A DNA stretch of 64,000 bases from Ulvibacterium sp965248315 (lineage in GTDB: Bacteria > Bacteroidota > Bacteroidia > Flavobacteriales > Flavobacteriaceae): contig NZ_CBDFIX010000002.1 of assembly GCF_965248315.1 (NCBI RefSeq), forward strand, positions 186,001 through 250,000, written 5' to 3'. The notes beneath the pieces were generated by a model. It was not told the DNA's origin. It made no database searches and saw only the letters and a list, made by a program, of their open reading frames with translations. Below are positions 34,369 through 43,137 of the stretch, one piece after another. Within the stretch, counting starts at the first letter, position 1. Every line of letters starts with the position of its first letter. The translations under genes were made by a program, and so were the position numbers.

Positions 34369-37300
34369 ATGAAGATTACGCTATTAAGAAGCCTTGTAAT
34401 GGCTGGGGCACTTTTGTGCTTTGGTTTATCGCAGGCACAGGAAGTATCCGGTACGGTTTCCGATGCCGTTGGTCCCTTACCCGGGGCCAGTGTCGTGGTA
34501 AAGGGAACGACCAACGGTACACAGACCGATTTTGACGGTAATTATACCATAGACGGATTGGATGATGATGCAATTTTGGTCTTTAGCTATATAGGCTATA
34601 GCAACCAAGAAATTCCCGTTGCCGGGCAAACTACCATTGAGGTAGTTCTACAAGAAGATGCCCAAGCATTGGATGAGGTGGTCATTGTAGGTTATGGTAG
34701 CCAGGCAAAAAAGGAGATTACCTCTTCGGTGGTCAGTGTCAGTACCGAAGACTTTAACCAGGGGGTCGTCCAAGAGCCGACCCAGTTGTTACAAGGTAAG
34801 GTTGCCGGTCTAAGTGTGGTAAACCGGGGTGGAAATCCTAACCAAGAACCCGTTATCCGGTTAAGGGGTATCTCCACGGTTGGGGGTAACCAACAACCTT
34901 TGGTCGTCATTGACGGTATCCTGGGAGGTTCCCTGAATAGTGTGGATCCCGCGGATATTGAGAACATTACCGTATTAAAGGATGGTTCTGCTGCGGCTAT
35001 CTATGGTTCCCGAGGTTCTGCCGGGGTAATCGTGGTCACTACCAAAAGAGGAAAGGCCGGGCAACCTTTGCGGGTTTCCTATAATGGTCAGCTTGGAGTC
35101 TCTACCATAGCCAATCAAATCGAGATTATGGATCGTGGTGAGTTTTTGGCCGTAGGTGGTAATGATTTGGGCAGTGATACCGATTGGAGGGATGAAGTTA
35201 CCCAAACGGGAATTGCCCAAGTTCATAATATAGCAGCCTCCGGTGGAGGGGAAAGCTTTAATTACAGGGTAGCTGCAAACATTAGGGATACCGATAATAT
35301 CCTAATTAACTCCGGATTTCAGCAATTTAACTTCCGTACCAATTTTACGGGATTATTATTCGATGACAAATTAAAAATTGACGTTAATGCCGCCTTTACG
35401 CAACGGGATTCGCAAATCGGCTTTAACGAGGCTTTGCGTTATGCCACCAGTTACAACCCAACGGCTCCCGTTTTTGGAGATGATGCACCTTTCCCTTTTA
35501 ACTCTGCCCAATTTGGAGGGTACTTTGAGACCTTAGGGCTCTTTGACAGTTTCAACCCGGTAGCCATAGCGGAACTGAATCGCAATGACCGCTTTGCCAC
35601 TACTTTGAACTATGGGGTAAATTTGAATTATCGAGTTACGGACAACCTTACGGTAAACCTAAATTATGCGGCTCAGAATATTAAAGAGGATGCCAACATA
35701 TACTACCCAACCACAGGATATTGGAGAGGTAATGCCTTAAGCCCTACCCGTAGGGGGCGTGCCGATTTTGGGAATTCGGAACGTCGGTTTAGACTTCTGG
35801 AAGGTTATGCAGCCTATACCAATAGCTTTGCGGATAAATTTAATTTTACAGTCACGGCGGGATATTCCTTTCAGGAAAACGATTTCAACTATAACTACTT
35901 TCAAATCGGAGATTTTCCTGCAGGGGTCGATTTTGATTTCAGCAACAATATCAATGCCGCCCAGGACCTTTTGGAAGCGGGTCGTATTGAAGCTGATAGC
36001 GGAAGAGAGGATGGCGATCGTATCATCCGTTTCTTTGGTCGCTTGAACATGACCTATGATGATGCCATCTATTTTGATGCCTCCATTAGCCGTGAGGGAT
36101 CAAGTCGCTTTGGTACCGAAAATCAATGGGGTATCTTCCCTGCCGTTGGTGCCGGGGCCGATTTAAATAAGTACTTGGAATTGCCCAATGTCAATTTGCT
36201 AAAGGTCCGTGCCGGTTGGGGACTTACGGGAGCCATCCCACCAGCGGTTGGTTTGTACCAACAGATATTCAATGTACAGAATGGGGCTGATGGACAAAGT
36301 GGCGCTGCCACTACCCAAGACAATGGGCGAGCCGCCAATCCCGATTTAAAATGGGAAGAAAAATCGGAGTTCAACTTTGGGGTAGAATTTGCGATGGACC
36401 GCTTTGGGGCCACAGCGGATTACTTTATACGGGATATTCGGGACTTCGTGACTTTTGCCAATGTGGATGCTGCCGAGAACAACGGGTTTGATCGGCGTTG
36501 GCAGAATTCTGGGCAACTAGGGGTTACAGGTTTTGAGCTATCTGCCAATTATGATGTGATTCGGAATGATAAATTGACCTATAACACGGGGGTAATCTTT
36601 ACCCATAACAAGAATACTTTGGAGGAGAATCCCCAAGGTGATCAAGTGGATGGAAACCTAGGAGCCCCTGGGCAAAACAATACTAATGTTATTCGTATTA
36701 AGGAAGGTGAGGAAGTTGGCCAAATTTGGGGTCCTGTATTCTCTGGAAATGTGGATGCCAATGGTACACCTATCTTATTGGACATCAACGGCGATGGGGA
36801 ACTGGTGACTGGTCAAGGTAGTGCCTTGGATGATAACGCGGATTTCCGAGTACTGGGGAACGGTATTCCCGATTTTGAAATCGGTTGGACCAACCAAGTA
36901 ACCTTCGGAAACTGGGACGCCAATGTTTTCTTTAGGGCGGTCGTTGGTCATAGTCTGGTCAATAGTTTCCGTGCCTTCTATGAGCCTATTATCGGTTCCC
37001 AGGCCTCTTATAACTTTGTAAATACCAAATTGCAACGGGATGATATTAGAACTGCCCAGTTTAGTGACTATTATGTAGAAAAAGCTGATTTCCTACGTTT
37101 GGACAATATGTCCATAGGCTATAACTTTGACCTCAAGGAAACCAGTTACATCAAAGGGTTACGGTTGTCCTTGGCAGCACAGAACCTTTTTACCATCACT
37201 GGTTATAGCGGTGTAGACCCAGAGCCTTCCTTACAAGATGGTGGTTTGCCTGCAGGTGAACTTCTAGGGGATGATCCTGATGATCAGATTGATGAAATAC

Positions 37301-37389
37301 AGGCTAATCCATTAATTGCAGGGATAGAGCGACGGGAAGCGTATTTTACCTCAACGACCATAACCATTGGATTGAATGTTAACTTTTAA
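34369..37389 (+). CDS. susC: SusC/RagA-family TonB-dependent outer-membrane transporter
   Basis: 1006 residues. A signal peptide ends near AQA (about residue 23). A carboxypeptidase-regulatory-like domain (VSGTVSDAVGPLPGASVVVKG, about 25-100), the TonB box/plug start LDEVVIVGYGSQ and a plug with VRLRGISTVGGNQQPLVVIDG-like sequence (RLRGISTVGGNQ, PLVVIDGI) precede the 22-strand barrel. SusC proteins import oligosaccharides in a lid-and-bucket complex with SusD, encoded next. Location opposite a lacI-pgmB-GH65-GH13 operon points to alpha-glucan (maltodextrin or starch) as substrate; the sequence alone does not prove it. Confidence 0.93.
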   Translation: MKITLLRSLVMAGALLCFGLSQAQEVSGTVSDAVGPLPGASVVVKGTTNGTQTDFDGNYTIDGLDDDAILVFSYIGYSNQEIPVAGQTTIEVVLQEDAQALDEVVIVGYGSQAKKEITSSVVSVSTEDFNQGVVQEPTQLLQGKVAGLSVVNRGGNPNQEPVIRLRGISTVGGNQQPLVVIDGILGGSLNSVDPADIENITVLKDGSAAAIYGSRGSAGVIVVTTKRGKAGQPLRVSYNGQLGVSTIANQIEIMDRGEFLAVGGNDLGSDTDWRDEVTQTGIAQVHNIAASGGGESFNYRVAANIRDTDNILINSGFQQFNFRTNFTGLLFDDKLKIDVNAAFTQRDSQIGFNEALRYATSYNPTAPVFGDDAPFPFNSAQFGGYFETLGLFDSFNPVAIAELNRNDRFATTLNYGVNLNYRVTDNLTVNLNYAAQNIKEDANIYYPTTGYWRGNALSPTRRGRADFGNSERRFRLLEGYAAYTNSFADKFNFTVTAGYSFQENDFNYNYFQIGDFPAGVDFDFSNNINAAQDLLEAGRIEADSGREDGDRIIRFFGRLNMTYDDAIYFDASISREGSSRFGTENQWGIFPAVGAGADLNKYLELPNVNLLKVRAGWGLTGAIPPAVGLYQQIFNVQNGADGQSGAATTQDNGRAANPDLKWEEKSEFNFGVEFAMDRFGATADYFIRDIRDFVTFANVDAAENNGFDRRWQNSGQLGVTGFELSANYDVIRNDKLTYNTGVIFTHNKNTLEENPQGDQVDGNLGAPGQNNTNVIRIKEGEEVGQIWGPVFSGNVDANGTPILLDINGDGELVTGQGSALDDNADFRVLGNGIPDFEIGWTNQVTFGNWDANVFFRAVVGHSLVNSFRAFYEPIIGSQASYNFVNTKLQRDDIRTAQFSDYYVEKADFLRLDNMSIGYNFDLKETSYIKGLRLSLAAQNLFTITGYSGVDPEPSLQDGGLPAGELLGDDPDDQIDEIQANPLIAGIERREAYFTSTTITIGLNVNF

Positions 37390-37399
37390 AAAAAATACT

Positions 37400-38989
37400 A
37401 TGAAACGAATCTTTAAATTAACACTGGTCAGTACGGTATTCATTGCCTTCTCCTGTACGGATCTCGATGACGAATTGGAGGATACCCTCACGGAGGAATT
37501 TTCTGTGGATGGAATAGACACCAGCGGAGGAGGAGGAGATGGAGGACCCCTCTTATCTGCCTTTGCGAGATTGCGCGCAGGTGGTGCGGGGAATTCTGGG
37601 CATTTCGCTTTACAGGGTGTGCCTGGAGATGATATGGCGGTACCTCAAAAAGGAGGTGACTGGTTTGATGGTGGTATTTGGATCGACTTACACCGTCATA
37701 CCTGGAATGCAGCGAATGACCGTATCAACGAAGGTTGGAACGATGCTTATGGTGGTATCGGTGAATGTAATATTGCTTTGGATGGTGGTACATTAGATGC
37801 CAATCAGACTGCTCAATTAAGAGCTCTGCGCGCTTACTTTTACTACAGATTGTTGGATTTATACGGAAGGGTAAAACTTATTACCACCGCAGGTGGGGAT
37901 GCCCCCCAGTCCGATCGTGGTGCAGTCTTTGATTTCGTAGAGAGCGAATTGTTGGCTGCTTTAGGTATTTCAGCGGTTACGGCAAGTATGGATCTTTCCG
38001 CAAGTGCATTGACTACAGATGTAAATCCTTATCGAATCAACCAATTTGCAGCTCTTGGGCTTTTGGCCAAACTGTATTTGAATGCCGAAGTATACACGGG
38101 AACCCCCCGTTATGAAGAAGCGGATTGGGCGGCCACTTATGTAATAGATAACGGCCCGTACCAGTTATGTGCCGCCGGATGTACTACTGCTAACCGGGCC
38201 AAGCGACCAGATGTGGAGACCGATCCAGAAACTTTGGAAGGATATGCCGCAATATTTGCCACCGACAATGAAAGTAATCCGGAAATCATTTTTTCCATAG
38301 AGTATGCTTCTGTAGGAGGGGGTGGAATGAACTTTGCCCAAATGACCCTGCATGGCCCAAGCCAGTTAACATTTGGTCTGGATGCTGCCCCTTGGAACGG
38401 CTTTGTGACACTTGAAGAATTTTATAACAGCTATGAGGCTGGAGATTTACGTAAAGAGGCCAACTTTTTGGTAGGACCACAGACCGATTTCTCCGGAAAT
38501 CCGTTAATCGACTTTGCCGCTGACGACGACGACCTTCAAGTAAATTATACTCCGGCAATTAATGAATTGGAACCCAATGCATTGCGACAAGGCGGAGCCC
38601 GAATGAAGAAGTTCAGTTTTGAAGTTTTAGGTAGACAGGATATGAACAATGACTATCCCATACTTAGACTTGGAGATATCCACTTGATGCGTGGCGAAGC
38701 TAGGGCTCGAGCCGCAGGGGACTGGAATCTTTCCTTGCCCGATGTAAATGCGATACGAACAAGAGCAGGAGTTTCTACTTTGGGAAGTATTGATGCTGAC
38801 GAATTCTTGGCCGAGCGAGGTCGGGAAATGTTCCAAGAATCCAGCCGAAGGACCGATTTGATTCGCTTTGGTAAATTCCAGGATTCCTGGTGGGAAAAAA
38901 CCAATGCTGACGCATTTAGAAATTTGTTCCCGATTCCTGTAAATCAAATCAATGCAGCACCAGATTTGACGCAGAATCCAGGGTATTAA
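37400..38989 (+). CDS. susD: SusD/RagB-family glycan-binding lipoprotein
   Basis: 529 residues from the ATG at 37400, which opens a lipoprotein signal (VFIAFSC). Acidic residues follow the cysteine (CTDLDDELED), in keeping with surface export of lipoproteins in this phylum. The TPR-rich SusD fold ends with the familiar LRLGDIHLMRGEARARAAG and a C-terminal RTDLIRFGKF, FPIPVNQINAAPDLTQNPGY. It binds the glycan on the cell surface and caps the SusC barrel. An earlier in-frame start at 37376 would overlap susC and bury the signal. A terminator follows, so no SusE/F-like gene belongs to this transcript. Confidence 0.92.
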   Translation: MKRIFKLTLVSTVFIAFSCTDLDDELEDTLTEEFSVDGIDTSGGGGDGGPLLSAFARLRAGGAGNSGHFALQGVPGDDMAVPQKGGDWFDGGIWIDLHRHTWNAANDRINEGWNDAYGGIGECNIALDGGTLDANQTAQLRALRAYFYYRLLDLYGRVKLITTAGGDAPQSDRGAVFDFVESELLAALGISAVTASMDLSASALTTDVNPYRINQFAALGLLAKLYLNAEVYTGTPRYEEADWAATYVIDNGPYQLCAAGCTTANRAKRPDVETDPETLEGYAAIFATDNESNPEIIFSIEYASVGGGGMNFAQMTLHGPSQLTFGLDAAPWNGFVTLEEFYNSYEAGDLRKEANFLVGPQTDFSGNPLIDFAADDDDLQVNYTPAINELEPNALRQGGARMKKFSFEVLGRQDMNNDYPILRLGDIHLMRGEARARAAGDWNLSLPDVNAIRTRAGVSTLGSIDADEFLAERGREMFQESSRRTDLIRFGKFQDSWWEKTNADAFRNLFPIPVNQINAAPDLTQNPGY

Positions 38990-39015
38990 TATCAACTGGG
39001 ATTATTTATAAGTTT

Positions 39016-39045
39016 AAGGGTTGTTCTTTATGGGCAACCCTTTTT
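39016..39045 (+). terminator. Rho-independent terminator after susD
   Basis: Stem AAGGGTTG / CAACCCTT around an 11-base loop, followed by TTT. It lies 27 bases after the susD stop and separates susCD from the lipoprotein operon. Confidence 0.8.
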
Positions 39046-39126
39046 GCTAAAACCTTTTTTCATTAGTCCAAATACGTAAAATAAATTGGGTATAACTTGC
39101 CTTGCATACCATAGGCATGCAAACCG

Positions 39127-39156
39127 ACAGGCAGGCCTACTCCGACCTTCTATCGG
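39127..39156. repeat. Palindromic element with CCGACAGGCAGG
   Basis: Begins ACCGACAGGCAGGCC and closes with a TATCGG arm. The CCGAC-GGCAGGC motif is shared, with small changes, by the intragenic insert at 39707 and the element at 29670. Confidence 0.45.
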
Positions 39157-39185
39157 AATCCATGGTTTATACACCTTTGGATGCG

Positions 39186-39193
39186 TATCTTTG
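39186..39193 (+). promoter_or_regulatory. -7 box (TATCTTTG) of the lipoprotein operon
   Basis: TATCTTTGC fits TAnnTTTG and the same octamer is used upstream of mvaD. Transcription would start near 39199, about 44 bases before the first ATG. Confidence 0.55.
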
Positions 39194-39242
39194 CAGAACC
39201 ATTTTTTTCCAGTTTTAAGCCTTTAAAGAGCGTGTTTATTAG

Positions 39243-42200
39243 ATGAGGCAGTTTATAATATTCGGAATCCTTTTGTTATTTATCTCTTGTGGGAATGAAG
39301 ACCAAAAGTCAGAAGTAGAGACTCCTCTATTTGTGCTTAAGGACACAACCATTGGAATTTCCTTTGAAAATACATTGATCTACGACGAGGAATTTAACCC
39401 ATACTTGTACCGTAATTTTTACAATGGTGGAGGGGTGGCCATCGGGGACATCAATAATGATGGGTTGGAGGATATCTATTTTACCGGGAATATGGTAGAT
39501 AATAGATTATTTTTAAATAAGGGCAACTGGCAATTTGAGGACATTACTGAAAACGCAGGTGTCGCCTGTCCTGGTGTTTGGTCTACAGGAGCTACGTTTG
39601 TGGATGTAAATGGCGATGGTCTTCTAGATTTGTATGTCTGCAAATCCGGAAAGCCGGAAGGCAGCAATAGACATAACGAACTTTTTATAAACAGGGGTAC
39701 AACAGACCTGCCCGACGGTCAGGCGGGATCAGGACAGGTAACCTTTATCGAATCTTCCAAAAAGTATGGGTTGGATATTGAGGGGCTCTCCGTACACGCC
39801 GCTTTTTTTGATTACGATAAGGATGGGGATTTGGATGCCTATATCCTGAACAATTCGCTTCGTTCCGTGGGTGCATTTGACTTGATTAAAGACCAACGGA
39901 CCATTCCCGATGAAAGTGGTAGCGGAAACAAATTTCTTAGAAACGACAATGGAGTTTTTACCGAAATTACTGAGGAAGTTGGAATTTATAGTAGTAAGAT
40001 AGGGTTTGGCTTAGGAATTACCTTGGGCGATTTCAACCAGGACAATTGGACGGATATTTTTATATCCAATGATTTTTTTGAAAGAGACTATCTCTATATC
40101 AATGATACATTAGGAGGGTTCACAGAAGAGTTGGAAAACTATTTTCAATCCATCTCCATGGGTTCTATGGGTGCGGACATGGCCGATTTGGACAACGACC
40201 TTCTGTCCGAACTCATTGTTACCGAAATGTTGCCCGAAAATCTTGAGCGCCAAAAAACCAAGACTCTTTTTGAATCCTGGGACAAATATACCATGGCTCG
40301 AGAACAAGGCTATTTTCATCAATTCCCTCGTAATACCCTTCAAAAAAACCTTGGAGGCGAACAGTTTTTGGAAACTGGAAGATTGGCGGGTGTATCCGGT
40401 TCCGAATGGAGCTGGGGAGCCCTTTTATTTGACATGGACAACAATGGCCTAAGGGATGTCTTTATCAGTAACGGCATTTATAAGGATTTGCTAGATCGCG
40501 ACTATTTGGCCTATCAGGCTAATGAGGAGGCCATAAAAAACAGAATTCAAAAAAATGAAAAAAATGTAATAACCACCTTAATCGACGCCATTCCTTCCCA
40601 AGCCGTGCCAAATGCCGTCTATGCCAATCAGGGAAATCTAAAATTCCAAAAAACTAGCTATGAATGGGGCTTGGGCACTCCTAGTTTTAGCAATGGAAGT
40701 GCCTATGGCGATTTGGACAACGATGGCGACTTGGACTTAGTGATAAACAATGTGAACATGCCTTCCTTTGTATATGAGAACACCACAGATACGCTCGCGA
40801 ACAGAAGCATTACCTTAAAACTAATGGATTCCACCGGTCGCATGCCAGTAATTGGTACAAAAGCCACCATCAAATATGGGAACGACCAATATGCCCATGG
40901 CGAAAATTACGTGTCAAGGGGTTTTCAAAGCAGCGTTCCGTACGGCGTCCATTTTGGAGTCGGAAACAAGGAAAAAGTAGATTCCCTTTGGATCCAATGG
41001 CCCGATGGAAAAATTTCAACGTATACGAATCTTGCCACCAATAAAGCATACTCTTTTAAGCAGCCCGTACATCTTGGAATGTATCCGCCAACACCTTCTT
41101 TTGATGCTATAGCTCCAACAATACTAGAAGAAGTTTCGCCATTTTTCGATTTTAAACATAAGGAAAACAATTATGTAGACTTCAACAATGAACGGTTACT
41201 TACCCAGATGAGCAGTAACGAGGGCCCGGCCTTTGCCAAGGCCGATATCAACAAAGATGGAAAGCTTGATTTTTTCGTAGGAGGTGCTAAAAATCAAACG
41301 GGAAGGCTATTCATTTCCTCCCGAACAGGATATCACCAAATGGATGCCCCTTTTGGAGAGGACTCCAATTCCGAGGATACGGATGCTTTATTTTTTGATG
41401 GTGATAATGATGGAGATTTAGACCTTTATGTCTGTCATGGCGGTAAGGCTTTTTCGCCCTATTCCGTAGCCCTCAATGATGCCTACTATAAAAATAATGA
41501 GGGTGCCTTTGTCAAATCCAAAACTAGCCTTCAATTTCCAAAGACCCTAAGCTCGTCCACGGTGGCGGCTTCGGACTATGACCAGGATGGGGATATGGAT
41601 CTTTTTGTTGGGGAACGCTATAAAACCAATCTCTATGGATTGCCGGGTACCGGTTATCTTCTCGAGAACAATGGGAAAGGGGAATTCACAACCTTAGAGG
41701 AAGAAGGTTTCATCAATTTAGGCATGATTACCAATGCCCATTGGAGCGACCTGAACAATGACGGTTGGGAGGACCTTGTAGTACTTGGCGAATGGATGCC
41801 CGTAAAGATTTTCTTGAATGAAAAAGGCAAATTAGTAGATAAGACCGAAGCATACGGAATGGGAGATTCTTCCGGGCTCTGGACATCCTTGGAAGTGGCC
41901 GATATTGACCGTGACGGGGATATGGATATCGTTGCCGGAAATATTGGACAAAATAGTTTTTTAAGACCAAATATGAAGATGTTTGTCCATGACTTTGATG
42001 GCAATGGATTTCAAGAACAGATCATATGTCAGTTTTCAAATGGCAAGTATTATCCCATTGCGGATAAAGATGAGTTAATCTCCCAAATACCGGATCTCAA
42101 GAAAAAATTGCTGTATTATAAGGATTATGCCAAGGCAGATATCTCTTCCATATTCACGAAAGAGCAACTAAAAAACGCTATCTCTTTTGATCTTAAAATG

Positions 42201-42566
42201 ATTGAAAGTACTGTTTTCATTCATGAAAATGAAAAGTATTTCCCCACAAGACTCCCAAGTGAAATTCAATATGCCCCGGTATACACAATCACGTCTACCG
42301 ATATAAATGAAGACGGCCATATCGATCTTTTCTTTGGAGGCAATCAATATTTGGTCAAACCTCAGTTTGGAAGGTATGATGCTTCAACAGGATGGGCTAT
42401 CTTTGGACCCTATACCAATACTAACAATCCTCCCGAAGTGTTTCCGTTGAGAATCAAAGGACAGATTAGAAATCTAGAATGGATAGACACGGGCACTAAA
42501 AAAGTGTTAATAGCTTCGATAAATAATGGAAAAACCAGATTTTATGAGTTCAAAAATGATCGCTAA
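39243..42566 (+). CDS. Giant CRTAC1/ASPIC-UnbV FG-GAP lipoprotein, copy 1
   Basis: 1107 residues. A short lipoprotein signal ends at LLFISCGNEDQ. Two blocks of FG-GAP/VCBS repeats flank a central ASPIC/UnbV domain (about 520-595; RGFQSSVPYGVHFGVG, WPDGKIS). I count about fourteen DxDxDGxxD calcium-binding loops, such as DYDKDGDLD. Such repeats build beta-propellers used in adhesion or ligand binding at the surface. Next to susCD, a role in polymer binding is plausible but unproved. Relative to copy 2 it has a 12-13-residue insert (TDLPDGQAGSG) encoded by a palindrome at 39707-39727. It overlaps the next gene, so the operon is tightly coupled. Confidence 0.85.
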   Translation: MRQFIIFGILLLFISCGNEDQKSEVETPLFVLKDTTIGISFENTLIYDEEFNPYLYRNFYNGGGVAIGDINNDGLEDIYFTGNMVDNRLFLNKGNWQFEDITENAGVACPGVWSTGATFVDVNGDGLLDLYVCKSGKPEGSNRHNELFINRGTTDLPDGQAGSGQVTFIESSKKYGLDIEGLSVHAAFFDYDKDGDLDAYILNNSLRSVGAFDLIKDQRTIPDESGSGNKFLRNDNGVFTEITEEVGIYSSKIGFGLGITLGDFNQDNWTDIFISNDFFERDYLYINDTLGGFTEELENYFQSISMGSMGADMADLDNDLLSELIVTEMLPENLERQKTKTLFESWDKYTMAREQGYFHQFPRNTLQKNLGGEQFLETGRLAGVSGSEWSWGALLFDMDNNGLRDVFISNGIYKDLLDRDYLAYQANEEAIKNRIQKNEKNVITTLIDAIPSQAVPNAVYANQGNLKFQKTSYEWGLGTPSFSNGSAYGDLDNDGDLDLVINNVNMPSFVYENTTDTLANRSITLKLMDSTGRMPVIGTKATIKYGNDQYAHGENYVSRGFQSSVPYGVHFGVGNKEKVDSLWIQWPDGKISTYTNLATNKAYSFKQPVHLGMYPPTPSFDAIAPTILEEVSPFFDFKHKENNYVDFNNERLLTQMSSNEGPAFAKADINKDGKLDFFVGGAKNQTGRLFISSRTGYHQMDAPFGEDSNSEDTDALFFDGDNDGDLDLYVCHGGKAFSPYSVALNDAYYKNNEGAFVKSKTSLQFPKTLSSSTVAASDYDQDGDMDLFVGERYKTNLYGLPGTGYLLENNGKGEFTTLEEEGFINLGMITNAHWSDLNNDGWEDLVVLGEWMPVKIFLNEKGKLVDKTEAYGMGDSSGLWTSLEVADIDRDGDMDIVAGNIGQNSFLRPNMKMFVHDFDGNGFQEQIICQFSNGKYYPIADKDELISQIPDLKKKLLYYKDYAKADISSIFTKEQLKNAISFDLKMIESTVFIHENEKYFPTRLPSEIQYAPVYTITSTDINEDGHIDLFFGGNQYLVKPQFGRYDASTGWAIFGPYTNTNNPPEVFPLRIKGQIRNLEWIDTGTKKVLIASINNGKTRFYEFKNDR
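39707..39727. repeat. Palindromic element inserted in frame in a coding region
   Basis: A 21-base hairpin with 9-bp arms CCTGCCCGA / TCAGGCGGG (one G-U, one mismatch) and loop CGG. It encodes LPDGQAG, residues absent from the matching loop of the neighbouring paralogue. Its CCGACGGTCAGGC core resembles the intergenic element at 39127. Confidence 0.65.
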
Positions 42567-43137
42567 AGTATTTGGCACTTTCATTTTCATGGTACTTATG
42601 GGTTGCTCCGAAAGTAAGTACACAAGTATGGTAAAAAAGGAACTTGCCAGTGGCGTAATCCACGACTCCCTTTTTCTTGGGCTTCGGTTGGGGCAAACCC
42701 GGAAGGATTTTTTTGAAATCTGTTGGAATTTGAATCGAGAGAAAAAGGTGACCCACAGCGAAATTTTCCCATTTGTCAAATACCCTTTGCCTAAAAAGAC
42801 AACGTCCGATCCAGAAAAGGACATGACTATGCTCTTCTATGGCGATTTTGATGAAGGAAAGACCATTATGACCGGAATGAAACTTCAATTCTATTATGAC
42901 GCTTGGGCGATATGGAGCAAACCCTTACAATCCGATCAATTGCTTTTAGCGGTCAAGGACTCCTTGGAAAAATGGTATCCCGGAAATGATTTTATTCGGG
43001 TTTCCCTCAAAAAGGACTCGACCGAGTTATTGGTAAAGGTGGACGGAAACCGTAGGATAACCATTAAACCTTTGGATGACAACCGAATAGTAAAGGCTAA
43101 AATAGATGACCTTAGATATGTTTTGGATAAGGAATAA
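42544..43137 (+). CDS. Small lipoprotein of unknown function
   Basis: 197 residues from the ATG at 42544, with a lipoprotein signal ending FIFMVLMGC. ATGs at 42526 and 42556 are alternatives. After the cysteine the protein is a globular alpha/beta domain with no motif I recognise; its start GLRLGQTRKDFFEICWNLN hints at a SmpA/BamE-like hairpin fold, but weakly. It overlaps the end of copy 1 and the start of copy 2 of the giant lipoproteins, so it is translated with them and may be an accessory or chaperone of that system. Confidence 0.65.
   Translation: MSSKMIAKVFGTFIFMVLMGCSESKYTSMVKKELASGVIHDSLFLGLRLGQTRKDFFEICWNLNREKKVTHSEIFPFVKYPLPKKTTSDPEKDMTMLFYGDFDEGKTIMTGMKLQFYYDAWAIWSKPLQSDQLLLAVKDSLEKWYPGNDFIRVSLKKDSTELLVKVDGNRRITIKPLDDNRIVKAKIDDLRYVLDKE

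Noticed and set aside
37376..37399. Earlier ATG-type start for susD
   Set aside because: It overlaps the end of susC and would place eight residues before the lipoprotein signal.
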